Shown: positions 1 through 8,600 of the stretch, one piece after another
Numbering within the stretch: the first letter of the stretch is position 1
How the letters are laid out: each line of letters opens with the position of its first letter
From: Treponema sp.
GTDB taxonomy: Bacteria; Spirochaetota; Spirochaetia; Treponematales; Breznakiellaceae
Length of the DNA: 13,246 nt
Reading direction: 5' to 3'
Assembly: GCA_031273405.1 (NCBI GenBank)
Contig: JAISRW010000147.1
Span: 1-13,246 of the forward strand
Program-made: the position numbers and the translations under genes
Notes under the pieces: generated by a model
What the model saw: the letters and a program-made list of their open reading frames with translations, nothing else
Told to the model about the DNA's origin: nothing
The model's database searches: none

Positions 1-1
1 T

Positions 2-88
2 CTTTCCACCTGCAAGAAACATGAAATCACCGCTTCAGATGCGTTAAACATGCTTTTTAACGGTCAGAAGCCGTCTTTTATGCTTTGA
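2..88 (+). pseudogene. C-terminal end of a probable transposase (cut by the window edge)
   Basis: An open frame enters from the left edge and ends at the TGA at 86-88, giving 28 residues that start LSTCKKHEITASDAL. The pattern 'STxxKxxxxxxxDALxxxFxGxxP' resembles, from memory, the extreme C-terminus of IS66-type transposases (forms such as ISTARKNGVNALDAL). The rest of the gene lies outside the window, so it cannot be told whether the transposase is intact. No catalytic DDE residues can be seen. MITE-like terminal repeats start 63 bp downstream, which fits an insertion-rich region. The family assignment is tentative; it could be the tail of another DDE transposase or a chance frame. Confidence 0.4.
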
Positions 89-151
89 AATCCAGAATCA
101 GGCTGAATAGTTACAAATAATAAATATAAAGCAAAACCAACTGCGCATAAC

Positions 152-303
152 GAGACTGTCGGATTAATCAAATTTTGATGATTTTTGCTAAATGAACCCT
201 TGTATTGGTGTCTTGTAATTCTTTGCAATACAACGAATTACGAAATATGAATCTTTTTGATAAACTTGAGGAATTTCTAAAAAAGGACTTTTCCGACAGT
301 CTC
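152..303. mobile_element. MITE-like unit with 12-bp terminal inverted repeats
   Basis: The 12-mer GAGACTGTCGGA at 152-163 is matched by its exact reverse complement at 292-303, bounding a 152-bp AT-rich segment. The trinucleotide AAC directly flanks both ends (149-151 and 304-306), consistent with a 3-bp target duplication, though three bases could match by chance. No transposase fits inside; the small open frame from 205 runs out of the unit into hairpin DNA and is not credible as a gene. This is the size and form of a non-autonomous (MITE-type) element. An alternative is that these are the ends of two separate elements, or the 3' non-coding end of the element whose transposase ends at 88. 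Confidence 0.45.
200..241. repeat. Two interlocking inverted repeats
   Basis: TTGTATTG at 200-207 pairs with CAATACAA at 226-233, and GTAATTC at 215-221 pairs with GAATTAC at 235-241. The left arm of the second pair lies in the loop of the first and its right arm lies outside, which is the topology of an H-type pseudoknot if transcribed. It sits in the middle of the MITE-like unit. The arms are short (8 and 7 bp) and AT-rich, so chance is possible. Confidence 0.35.
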
Positions 304-321
304 AACAGGTCTGTTTACGCG

Positions 322-355
322 CCCCAGCCATGCTGGGGACGCCGCCTGACGGCGG
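322..355. repeat. Two adjacent GC-rich hairpins
   Basis: CCCCAGC at 322-328 pairs with GCTGGGG at 332-338 around a 3-base loop, and CCGCC at 342-346 pairs with GGCGG at 351-355 around TGAC. They stand between the MITE-like unit and repeat copy A and form the start of a run of hairpins that continues to about 550. No T-tract follows either stem, so they are not typical intrinsic terminators. Confidence 0.5.
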
Positions 356-372
356 TTCGGGTTGCGGTTTTG

Positions 373-561
373 CTAGCAGCCGCGGACCTTCGGTCCGATT
401 GCACTTGTAGGTTTTTGTGACTTTTTTAGCAAAAAAAGTCACAAAAATCCCGATTTTCGGGGCTGCTTTGTGAGTTTGCAGGGTAAATCGAACCGTAGAT
501 TCGCAAGCGCCTTGCAGGCGGTTTTTGGAGATTTTATGCGCGAAGCGCAACAAACTCCTAG
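373..561 (-). repeat. Structured intergenic repeat, copy A
   Basis: On the minus strand this 189-bp unit begins CTAGGAGTTTGTTGCGCTT at 561 and ends CTGCTAG at 373. It matches copy B (8941-9113) in the opposite orientation: nearly identical over the first 29 bases and over the last ~33 bases, with diverged but alignable sequence between. The termini are short imperfect inverted repeats (CTAGSAG). Inside are the hairpin CGGACC-TTC-GGTCCG at 383-397, a perfect 16-bp stem at 412-447, CCCGA-TTT-TCGGG at 449-461, and GCGC-GAA-GCGC near 538-548. The 16-bp stem lies downstream of the 127-residue gene and could act as a terminator for the leftward operon. A minus-strand reading frame runs through the unit (see findings), but I annotate a repeat rather than a gene. 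Confidence 0.75.
412..447. terminator. Perfect 16-bp hairpin, possible bidirectional terminator
   Basis: TTTTTGTGACTTTTTT (412-427) pairs perfectly with 432-447 around the loop AGCA. Being A/T-tailed on both sides, it could stop transcription leaving the leftward operon, whose last gene ends at 601, although the stem has only a short mixed core (GTGAC) instead of the usual GC-rich one. The same stem occurs in copy B at 9039-9074 with three compensated base-pair changes, so the structure itself appears to be conserved. Confidence 0.45.
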
Positions 562-600
562 CCGTTATTGGCATATAGGCGCCTGAATGGCTGCTGGTCT

Positions 601-984
601 TTAACTTTTCCGGCTTTTCAGTTCCGCTTCTTTTTCCTCGATAGACTGCCTGACCTGGTCCAGTTCGGTAAGAATAGTGTTTACCGCTACCGTGTCGGCG
701 GAGAGGGTCTTTACTTTCCGTTCCACAAAGGCTGCGTAGGCTTCGTTCCCCAGACGGCCTATAAGCTTTTGAGCCCGGCTTTCCAACTGCCTGATTTCCA
801 GGGCCAGAACACCCCGCTCGCCCAGTTCCTGGGCCTTGGCTCCCGCCCTGACGGCCAGTTTTTTGGAAGCCTCGTAGCCTTTCTCCCCCAGATCCTGGGC
901 TTTTTCTCCGGCTCTGACGGCCAAATCCTTGGACGCGGCCAGGCCTTGATCCATAAGCTTTTTCATCCGCTCACTGAAATTCAT
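601..984 (-). CDS. Small amphipathic-helix protein with 22-residue tandem repeat
   Basis: A 127-residue, Lys/Glu/Ala-rich protein with no signal peptide, no membrane segment and no cysteine, so probably a soluble or membrane-surface helical protein. Residues 14-35 and 36-57 are a tandem 22-residue repeat (16 of 22 identical; core LAVRAGxKAQ), a period seen in amphipathic helices of apolipoprotein-like proteins. Residues about 60-125 form a second, charged helical region that is likely a coiled coil. The start is set by a strong Shine-Dalgarno sequence, AAAGGAGAA at 996-988, just upstream of the ATG at 984. It is the last gene of the leftward operon, 35 bp after the phosphatase stop, so co-transcription is likely. 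I do not recognise a named family. A structural or phasin-like role is possible, but nothing in the sequence proves it. Confidence 0.85.
   Translation of the reverse strand: MNFSERMKKLMDQGLAASKDLAVRAGEKAQDLGEKGYEASKKLAVRAGAKAQELGERGVLALEIRQLESRAQKLIGRLGNEAYAAFVERKVKTLSADTVAVNTILTELDQVRQSIEEKEAELKSRKS
814..945 (-). repeat. 66-bp in-frame tandem duplication (two units)
   Basis: Bases 945-880 and 879-814 encode the two consecutive 22-residue units of the small helical protein. The DNA is diverged but in register, so the duplication is old and kept in frame. Confidence 0.7.
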
Positions 985-1019
985 ACATTCTCCTTTGGCT
1001 CCGAGTTACGGGGCTTTTT

Positions 1020-4000
1020 TTATTTTCGTTTGATTCCCAGGATGGTCAGATCATCGTACTGATCGTCCTCATCAACAAAAGTATAATACATATACGCGTC
1101 ATTGCCAGGGTTTTCCCTGGTATTGGAACAATAAGTACGGTACTGGAGGAAGTGCTCCTTGAGAAAGGCGTCGACTTTCTTGTCGACCAGGACCCGGTTG
1201 TCCTCGGCGGCCCTAGGGCTCTTGTAGCAGCGGAACATTTTTTCCACCGAAACCATGGCCATGATTACTTCTTCCACAGACCCCTGGCAGCCGGTAAAGT
1301 CGAAGGTCAGATCGCGATCGTTCCCCTCGGGATTGTGCCACTTGTGGAGGGTATAGACCTCCCTGTTCATCACCGCGTTGATGATTCCCTGGACCCTGTC
1401 CGGGCCCATCTCCTCGTCCCCCTGGCCTACCACATGGTTCTCGTGGGGCGTGTCGTTGGGGGCGCCTCCTTCGGCGCAGATAATCTCCTCAAAATCGGGG
1501 CCGCGGAATTTCCGCTTCGCTTCCTCGATACCGTCGGTATAGAGCAGGAGTATGTCACCGGGATCTATCGTTATGCTCTGGACCGTGTAGCCGCCCTTGG
1601 ATTCTATCATGAAGTTCGGGAGCACCCCTGTCGCGGGGGTTTCCGGCAGGGTCAGGGTTTTGAGGCGGCCTTCGGAAGCGTCGAAAAGGTGGACGATATT
1701 GTCCCCGGCGTTGCAGAACCGGACCACACCGGTCTGGGAATCGAAGAGGCAGAGGGTGAAGGCGGCGAAGCGGCCTTTAAAGGCCAGAGTTTCGATAAAA
1801 TCGTTGATCTGGTAAACCACGTCGTTGATGCGCATGCCCTTTTCGGTGGGCTTCCACTGCTTAAAATAGTTGAGGAACATGGTAGCTACCTGGATCATGA
1901 TGAGGGCGGCGGGTATGCCCTTGCCGGCCACATCGCATTTGATGACGGCATAGTATCGGCCGTCCAGATCCTGGTAATCGAAGTAGTCCCCGGACACGCC
2001 TTTCGCGCCTTCGTAGTAGCCGAAAAAATAGAGATTTTTGGTGTCCTTGGCGCCTGAGGTAAGCTTGTTCCCTTCCCTATCCAGTTCCAGGGGGATGAAC
2101 TTTTTCTGTATTTCCTTGCCGATAGAGAGGTCCGAGGCGGCGGCGGCGGCTTTTACCAGGCCCTCTGTCATGTCGTTGATGGTAGTCCCCAGGACGGCTA
2201 TCTCGTCACGGGATTTGATCCGGATCTCGACTCCCTCGAGCCTGGACTTGTCCTCGGTATCGCGGATAATTTCTACATGGCTCACAAGCCTGCGGATGGG
2301 GATGATGATGATGGTCGAGAGGAGAAGGGCGCCGATGGCGCCGATGATCACCGCGGCCAGGGCCACCAGGATGATGACCCTGAAGAGATTCCTCTGCCCT
2401 TCGGCGATGGAATCCAGAATGGAATCTACCGAGACCCCCAGCCTGATAAGGCCCCTGAAGAAAACTTCTTCCGAGCCCTGGCGGAACATGATGGGTTTAT
2501 AGAAAATATAGGCGCCGTCAGGGGGAAGCTCAAAATTTTCCAGGGAGAAAGAAGGCTCCGAGGCTATTCTGCCGCCTATGGTGTTGAGGCGTTCGGTTAC
2601 CCTGGCTTCCAGGTTCCGAACGCTCGCCTGGATTTCGTCCAGACGCCGGCGGCTTGCCTCGTCACTGCGCAGGGCCAGGCCGAGGGCTTCCTGGTTGAGG
2701 GAGCCGATGGCGGTGGAAATTTCCCCCACTTCCCGCCGGGCCTGGTCTTCGAGTTCCCTGCTGAAGTCCGCCAGGGCGGGGCTGATAACGTCGGTGATTC
2801 GGGAAACTCCGGGCTGGAGCTGGAGGGTGTCTATCTTCTCGTGGGTTTCGGTGATAGCCGGATCGTTGGTCGCCCAAACCTGATCGCCGAAAACGGCGGC
2901 CTCGGGATTGTAGCCGGTGATGGTCACATACTGGGCTTCGGGAATGGCGGACATACGGGCGGGAAGGAAGCCCAGTTCCAGGATGTTGCGCTGGGCCAGG
3001 TATGCCCGGGCTTCCCCGGTCAGGGCTTCCAGGAGAACCGTGGAACGGTCCCAGAGGCCCCTGAAGAGGGTTTCCCGCTGGATCTGGGTCATCATGAGGT
3101 ACATGGGGGCCGAGACCATGACGACTACCAGCATAACCAGGGCTATGGTGAAAGAAGCGAGTTTCAAACGAAGGCCCACCCCCCGCCGCCTAATCCGGGT
3201 AACCCGTTTTTTCTTTTCCGAAGGCATAAAATCTCCTGTAAGAAGAGCGGCGGCATCAAGCCGCAAGACCGCGCCCTCCGCCACGACACTGCCGATCCCC
3301 CTGAGGGTGACCAGAATCCCCAAAAGGCAGAAAACAAGAACCGCTATAAGAATGAGATAAGGCGTATTAAGGGTGAAACGCCGCTCTCCCCGGCGGAGCC
3401 AGGAGGGTTCCCAAGAGGCCGAGAAGTCGCCAAATTTGACCGTTCCGGTTTCGCTTACCGATACAACCGAAGGGCTGAAATAAATTCCCCGCAAAGGATG
3501 CTCGACACCCACCCGGTATGTACCTTCGTCCAGGCCTTCGGCAATAAGGTTGTTAATCTCCCGGTCCGAAGCCACCCGGTATTCCCCCCGGCGGAAGAGA
3601 AATTCCCTTTGGTAAGGGGGCTTCCCATCATCGTCAAGGAAGACCCTGACCACGTTGCCGCCGTCGGCAAAACCCCGGCCGATGAGCCTGAAATTGAGAA
3701 TCCCCTGCTCGTCCTGCCGGGCGTCAACCCAGGTGATGTAGGTATGGGGGACATACTTATTGGTGCGGAAAATGATAGTCGAGGCGGGACCAATATTCCC
3801 CACCTCGTCAATGGCGGAAACTGTAAAGGACCATGCCCCGTCGTCCTGGTTCTCAAAAACGGCATAATTTTCGGTTCCCTGGATCCTGGGTGTGCGGATT
3901 ACCCCTCCCCCGGCAGGGATAGGCGGAACCGGCATGCCGGCAGGGCCCAGGTACTGGAGGCTCCAGGTATATCCGGCGATATCCGAGGCCGGCGGGGGAT

Positions 4001-5624
4001 TCCACCTCATGGTAAAGCTATTGGAAACAAGATACCCGTTGCCGTCCAGCGGGAGCCGGATGATCGCTGCCGCCGGGGGGGGGGTTATATCCCGTATATA
4101 TTCCATCCTTGCCGGAAGGGACCAGTTGCCGGCATAGTCCCGGGCCATAATGCTAAAATACCAGATTCCCTCTTCATCGGCAGCCGTTTCAATAGCGGCG
4201 GCCCTAGCGTCCTGGTTATTATAAATCATGACCCGCTTATCCGGCAAGGCTTCCTCATCCCGGCTCCAGGAATAGGAGACGCCCTGGATGCCCGAAGAAT
4301 CAGCGGGAGGATCCCAGGAAAACAGCACCCGCTCTCCCCGGGAACGCCTGCCGGGGCTAAAATTGCCGGCTATGATCCGGGGGGGGGTCACGCTGGTATC
4401 CGGCAGCAGCGAATAAATCCAGGAACTGTCCTGGGGGCCCGAGGCCTGCCAAAAGATGTAAAGCCCGTCGGCGTCCGAGGCGGGGCGGCCGAAGGAAGCG
4501 TCCCCGGCATTCACCGCCGGAAGCTCCGTGTCCTGCCAGGTAAGCCCCGTTCGCCGGGCTAGGTAGATCCGGCTCTGGCCGCGGCGGTTTTCAAACCAGA
4601 CCACCAGGGGCAGGCCGTTATGGGAAAAACCTATCGGGTTGCTGCAAGAGGACTCGGAAGAGTTAACCCGCTCGCATGCCTCAAGAAGATTGCCGTTCCT
4701 TCCTACCGAGGCGGCGTAAATCTGGGGCGAGCCGTTCCGGTAGCGCCTTTCCCACACCAGGAAAAGAGAATCCCCCTGGACCGAAAGATGGGGCCGCTGA
4801 TTGTCAAAGTTGTCAGGAGGCGAGCCGGTAGACATATAGGGATCGCGGAAGTTTGTAAAAAGCCGGGAGGGCGTCCAGGTTCTTCCCCCGTCGTTTGAAA
4901 TTTTAAAAAAGAGCTGAAACGAAGGCGTCGTGTCGACGCCGCCTAAATAAGACTGAAATACCACATACTCGGAAGATCCAAAAGAAACATGGGAGGGCAG
5001 AAAATTGAGCTGCATTCCCGGATCCGTGACAAAGGGCTCAAAGGGGGTCCAGGTTTGGGCGTTGGCGGAACGGGCGTAATAGATAGAAAGGGAATCCTCG
5101 TTCCCCCTGGTGACAAAAAGGAGGTAGCTCCCGTCGGCGGCAATGGCAATCCTGGGAGCCAGCAAGGTTTCGGCGCCGCTGTTAATATGGTAACGCTCAA
5201 AGCTGAGCCCTCTGTCTTCGGAAACCAGGATCTCTGTCCGGGAGGTCGAAGCGGCCGCGGCAATCAGAATACGGCCCCGGAGATCGATGGCAACGGTCAA
5301 GATCGAAGGTTCCGAGCCGGAATAGGCATAGGGGCCCCCGATGATTCCCTGCCTTTTCCAGCCGCCCTCCCGCTCTTTAAGCGCCAGGGCAATCCTGATG
5401 CTGCCGCCCCCGATTGTCCCGCTTTCGCCGGCCGGCCGTTTTTCCGTTTCCTGCCAGATGAGAACGCTGAAATCGCCGTTATAGGCCGAAGCGGGAAAGC
5501 TCCCCCCGGACGGGGAAAAGACCTCCGGCTCTTCCCAGTAAAAGGTATTTTGAGCTTCCAGGAAAAAAACCATGAGAAAAAAAAATAAAACAAAAAACAG
5601 CGCTTTGGATTTAATTTTTATCAT
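1020..5624 (-). CDS. Membrane SpoIIE/RsbU-type PPM phosphatase with beta-propeller-like ectodomain and HAMP
   Basis: A 1534-residue sensor phosphatase. Seen in order: signal peptide (1-25); a sialidase/BNR-like ectodomain to about 400 with Asp-box forms SEDRGLSF (~135) and SNDGGRTW (242-249); Fn3-like stretches (~410-640); TM1 (~752-773); a basic cytoplasmic loop; TM2 (~820-845); an extracytoplasmic segment with a helical, probably coiled-coil stretch (~845-1078); TM3 (~1080-1110); HAMP; and a PPM/SpoIIE domain with GDYFD (~1210), DVAGKGIPAA (~1231), NAGDN (~1303), YTDGIEEA (~1360) and DDLTILG (~1524). The metal-binding aspartates are present; the usual NAGH reads NAGD. Family knowledge: these enzymes dephosphorylate anti-sigma-factor antagonists in the cytoplasm. 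About 160 residues separate YTDG from DDLT, roughly 100 more than usual. The start ATG overlaps the upstream stop (ATGA), implying translational coupling. The coding strand contains C10, C9 and T9 tracts. The ligand and target are unknown. Confidence 0.93.
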   Translation of the reverse strand: MIKIKSKALFFVLFFFLMVFFLEAQNTFYWEEPEVFSPSGGSFPASAYNGDFSVLIWQETEKRPAGESGTIGGGSIRIALALKEREGGWKRQGIIGGPYAYSGSEPSILTVAIDLRGRILIAAAASTSRTEILVSEDRGLSFERYHINSGAETLLAPRIAIAADGSYLLFVTRGNEDSLSIYYARSANAQTWTPFEPFVTDPGMQLNFLPSHVSFGSSEYVVFQSYLGGVDTTPSFQLFFKISNDGGRTWTPSRLFTNFRDPYMSTGSPPDNFDNQRPHLSVQGDSLFLVWERRYRNGSPQIYAASVGRNGNLLEACERVNSSESSCSNPIGFSHNGLPLVVWFENRRGQSRIYLARRTGLTWQDTELPAVNAGDASFGRPASDADGLYIFWQASGPQDSSWIYSLLPDTSVTPPRIIAGNFSPGRRSRGERVLFSWDPPADSSGIQGVSYSWSRDEEALPDKRVMIYNNQDARAAAIETAADEEGIWYFSIMARDYAGNWSLPARMEYIRDITPPPAAAIIRLPLDGNGYLVSNSFTMRWNPPPASDIAGYTWSLQYLGPAGMPVPPIPAGGGVIRTPRIQGTENYAVFENQDDGAWSFTVSAIDEVGNIGPASTIIFRTNKYVPHTYITWVDARQDEQGILNFRLIGRGFADGGNVVRVFLDDDGKPPYQREFLFRRGEYRVASDREINNLIAEGLDEGTYRVGVEHPLRGIYFSPSVVSVSETGTVKFGDFSASWEPSWLRRGERRFTLNTPYLILIAVLVFCLLGILVTLRGIGSVVAEGAVLRLDAAALLTGDFMPSEKKKRVTRIRRRGVGLRLKLASFTIALVMLVVVMVSAPMYLMMTQIQRETLFRGLWDRSTVLLEALTGEARAYLAQRNILELGFLPARMSAIPEAQYVTITGYNPEAAVFGDQVWATNDPAITETHEKIDTLQLQPGVSRITDVISPALADFSRELEDQARREVGEISTAIGSLNQEALGLALRSDEASRRRLDEIQASVRNLEARVTERLNTIGGRIASEPSFSLENFELPPDGAYIFYKPIMFRQGSEEVFFRGLIRLGVSVDSILDSIAEGQRNLFRVIILVALAAVIIGAIGALLLSTIIIIPIRRLVSHVEIIRDTEDKSRLEGVEIRIKSRDEIAVLGTTINDMTEGLVKAAAAASDLSIGKEIQKKFIPLELDREGNKLTSGAKDTKNLYFFGYYEGAKGVSGDYFDYQDLDGRYYAVIKCDVAGKGIPAALIMIQVATMFLNYFKQWKPTEKGMRINDVVYQINDFIETLAFKGRFAAFTLCLFDSQTGVVRFCNAGDNIVHLFDASEGRLKTLTLPETPATGVLPNFMIESKGGYTVQSITIDPGDILLLYTDGIEEAKRKFRGPDFEEIICAEGGAPNDTPHENHVVGQGDEEMGPDRVQGIINAVMNREVYTLHKWHNPEGNDRDLTFDFTGCQGSVEEVIMAMVSVEKMFRCYKSPRAAEDNRVLVDKKVDAFLKEHFLQYRTYCSNTRENPGNDAYMYYTFVDEDDQYDDLTILGIKRK
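4075..4084. repeat. Homopolymer G10 (C10 in the coding strand)
   Basis: Ten consecutive G on the plus strand, read as Thr-Pro-Pro-Pro codons near residue 515 of the phosphatase. A change of one base would shift the frame and remove everything from TM1 through the catalytic domain. Confidence 0.85.
4379..4387. repeat. Homopolymer G9 (C9 in the coding strand)
   Basis: Nine consecutive G on the plus strand, read as Thr-Pro-Pro-Arg codons near residue 413 of the phosphatase. It lies about 300 bp from the C10 tract in the same gene. Confidence 0.85.
5577..5585. repeat. Homopolymer A9 (T9 in the coding strand)
   Basis: A9 on the plus strand, encoding Phe codons in the signal peptide of the phosphatase at about codons 14-16. 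It may be a simple result of a Phe-rich hydrophobic core, but it is long enough to be prone to slippage. Confidence 0.6.
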
Positions 5625-8600
5625 AATACCGATTCTATCCTGCGCTGTAAATCCAGAATCAGGGTGGAATTGCGGTTTCTTGGATTCTGCAAGAGCCTCT
5701 GCACGATGGTCCAGGCGTTGATATACTTCCCCTGCTGAAGTTCCAGGACCGCCCGGTCGTATTCCTCCCTGGAATTACTGTCCAGCACGATAACGCCGCT
5801 GCCGGTCGTCCTGGTCAGGAGTATATCTTTGGCTATGATCGCGTTGTTATTAGTGGGATTAAGAAGAATAGCTTCGTCAAGCTGGGCCAGGGCTATCTGG
5901 TACTGAACCGAATTTTGGGCGTCGATAATACTCCGGGCCAGCCGGGTGAGTTCGCTGGAACGGGCGATGGCCCTGGGGTCCGGGTCGGGAGGTATCAGCC
6001 CCATGTCAATTCTCGCCTGCCGTATAATCCTATCGATATTGGGATACTGCGGGTTTATAAGGGCCAATTCTTGGAGGGTCGCGAAGGATTCCTGGGACCG
6101 CAAGCCGGGCTTGGTTCCCGCTATCGCCTCGTTAATGCGGTCACGGAAGGTCCTCTCAAAGGCGTCGGGGTCGGTTACCTGCTCTGTCCTGAGTTCCAAA
6201 AGCCGGGCCTCCTGGTTCATGGGGAATATGAGCCGAATCTCCCGGGTTATCTGCAGGACTTCGCTTAATCTGGAAAGCCCCGCCTGCCGCCTGCCGCCGT
6301 TCAGCATCCTGAGTCCTTCCTCGAAGTCCCGGTTGGCTTCGCTTAAAAGCTGGCTCATTTCCGCATAGAGGGGAGCGGTAATAGGGATGGTTTTTCCCGC
6401 ATAGAGGGACAGGGCGCCTCTGACCAGGTTGAGCCAATAGGCGACCTCGGAATTTTCGACAGAGTTGGTAATCCTCCAGCGGTTTTGGGCCCGGACCAAA
6501 AAATTTTCAGCCCGGTCAAAATTGCCCTCATAATATACATCCCTTGCGTTATTGACCAGGGTGCGGACTTCCCTGATTATGACGTCGTTCAGCCGCCTGG
6601 CAATCTCGGTACCCAGGTTTACCAGTTGGGTATCCCAGGCGGCCCTGAGGGACGGAGACTCCTGCAAAGCCAGAGAATTTTGATACCGGGCGGCAGCCGT
6701 ATCCAGGCGTTCCCGAGCGATCTCCAATTGGTCGCGGTCGGCGGCGGCTTGGGCTTCCCGGAAAAACAGGTCCCCTTCATTTCTGAAGGCGTCGGCCCGG
6801 AATATCTGGGCCTCGGTGGCAGCCGTGAGGGGCCCGATCCGGGCCTGAAGGCTATCCAGGCGGTTAAACATTGCCTGGGCCGAGGCATAAAGCGAACTCA
6901 TCCCGGAAAAATTGAGGGTCTCCCTGTCTTCGGAGCCGTAGCGGGAAAGGAGTTCCCTTCCCACGGCCAGATTGGCGGAAAGGTTCCGGCTCAAGCTGGT
7001 AAGGATTATCAATCCCTCGGAAGGATAATGGGCTATGTATTCAATGCCGTCCCTGGGGGTCTGGGGAATTCCTTGTATCAGAGCATCGGCCTCCGCAAAT
7101 TCCCCTTCCCTGGCCGTTAGCTCCTTTTCAAAATCCCCGTTGGAAATGGTATAGCGCCGCAGGACGGAATTAGCAATTTGTTCCCTGACAAAAGCATCCA
7201 CGGCCCCAATGATGCCCCCGGCATTATTCATAAACGCCAGGGGGGTTTCCTCTTCCGTTCCGGATTCTTCGTAGATATTCCGGTAATTCTCGATTGAATT
7301 TTCGATTAAAGCGTTTCCGTCATTCAGGGTTGTCCTCACAAGGGCCAGCTCTGCTCCCAAATCGGTAAAGGAGTTCCGTAACCTCTGTTCCGCCGCTTCG
7401 GCATCCTCCCTTCCCATCAGGCCCTCCCTCCATAGAGACAGGGCCGGGAAGCCCTCTTCGGAAAGGCCCCTCACCCTTTGGCCGAGAACCTCGGTGTCTT
7501 TTATGGCAGAAACGGCCATACCCATGGCCCGATATTTAAGGTAATCGCCTGTTTGTTCCAATAACACCCTTTCATTAAAAAGGATAGCCGCCGGGGGATC
7601 GTCCTTTTCCTTATAGGCATAGCGCCGGTTTATGAAATCCAGGGAGATTGAAATATAGCCCGCCGCATTCTCCAGCAGGGGAAGGGCCCTTGAGTATTCC
7701 CGGTTGTCCGCCGCCGCATAAGCTTGACCATAGAAAAAATCCGCCCTGTCCGCAACCGCCGCCTCGGCCGGCGAAACCTTATCTTCCCAGAACCTGTCCA
7801 GAACCCCCAGCATTCCCTCGTCCCTGTGAATGAGGCGGAAGGCAAAAGCAAGAAAGGAACGATCCCCCAGGTCTTCGTTTTCCTCCTGGAGTATTTTCTG
7901 CTGGGTATTATAGGCAACAGCCACCTCCCTAAGCTTGTTCCTGAGGGCGGTCAGGTCCTCTATGCCCCTTGCGAGGTCTCCGTAAAGCTGCGGGATCTCC
8001 TCCGAATAGGGGCCTCCGACGGAATCCCTCAGCCTGCCGGCCGCCTGGTTAAAGGGGGCCTCGAGGGCGGAAAAATTCGATAGCTCCCGGAAAACATTTT
8101 CAAGCCCCTCTCTTGCCAGTCTCTCGGCCTCTTCCCCGTAACCGGCGCTAAAATACTCTTCCTGGTATATATCAAGGCCCCCGGCATAGGCGGCCATTGC
8201 GCCGGTATAATCACCCCTCTCCAGGAGGGCCCGGCCGTTGGCAAGGATCGCTTCGAGGCGGCTCCGGTTCCGGTTGAATACAGCCAAGGCCGCGACCTGC
8301 CTGAGGAATCTTTGGGCGGTGGGATTTGTAGCGGGTTCTATGGCGTTTAAAGCCTCGGTAAGTTCCAGAATCCTTTCGTTATCATCGGGACGATCCCGCA
8401 AGGTATCGAGAAGTTCATCGGCGATGGCGTTGTACCTTTCCCGAATCCGGATAATGCGCTGAAGCCGCCGCTGGGCATCTTTGAATTTATCCGGATTGGT
8501 TTTCATATATTCGCTTAAAATCTGAATGGCTTCGTCATATTCCTTGTTTTCCATGAGGCTGTCGGCCCAGGACAAGACCTCGTCCCTGTCTCCCCTCCCG

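Noticed and set aside
205..420. Small plus-strand frame crossing the MITE end and hairpins
   Set aside because: It crosses the terminal repeat and several palindromes, has no ribosome site, and shows no protein-like conservation.
533..561. Repeat ends as integron attC sites (Treponema denticola carries an integron)
   Set aside because: The core sequences GTTRRRY and RYYYAAC are not matched by the repeat's GTTTGTT/AACAAAC, and the recombinase here shows a phage-type Arm/core organisation, not an integron integrase.
300..561. Hairpin run as a CRISPR array
   Set aside because: There is no regularly spaced direct repeat; the stems differ from each other.
568..1062. Plus-strand open frame opposite the 127-residue gene
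   Set aside because: The minus-strand gene has a strong ribosome site and periodic protein sequence; the plus frame has neither.
1152..2057. Plus-strand open frame of 301 codons opposite the catalytic domain
   Set aside because: The opposite strand encodes the conserved GDYFD, DVAGKG, NAGDN and YTDG motifs, so this is a shadow.
2277..4562. Long plus-strand open frame (761 codons) opposite the phosphatase gene
   Set aside because: It is antisense to a gene with clear domains; its product is low-complexity (Gly/Pro/Asp-rich), has no recognisable motif, and reflects third-position GC bias.
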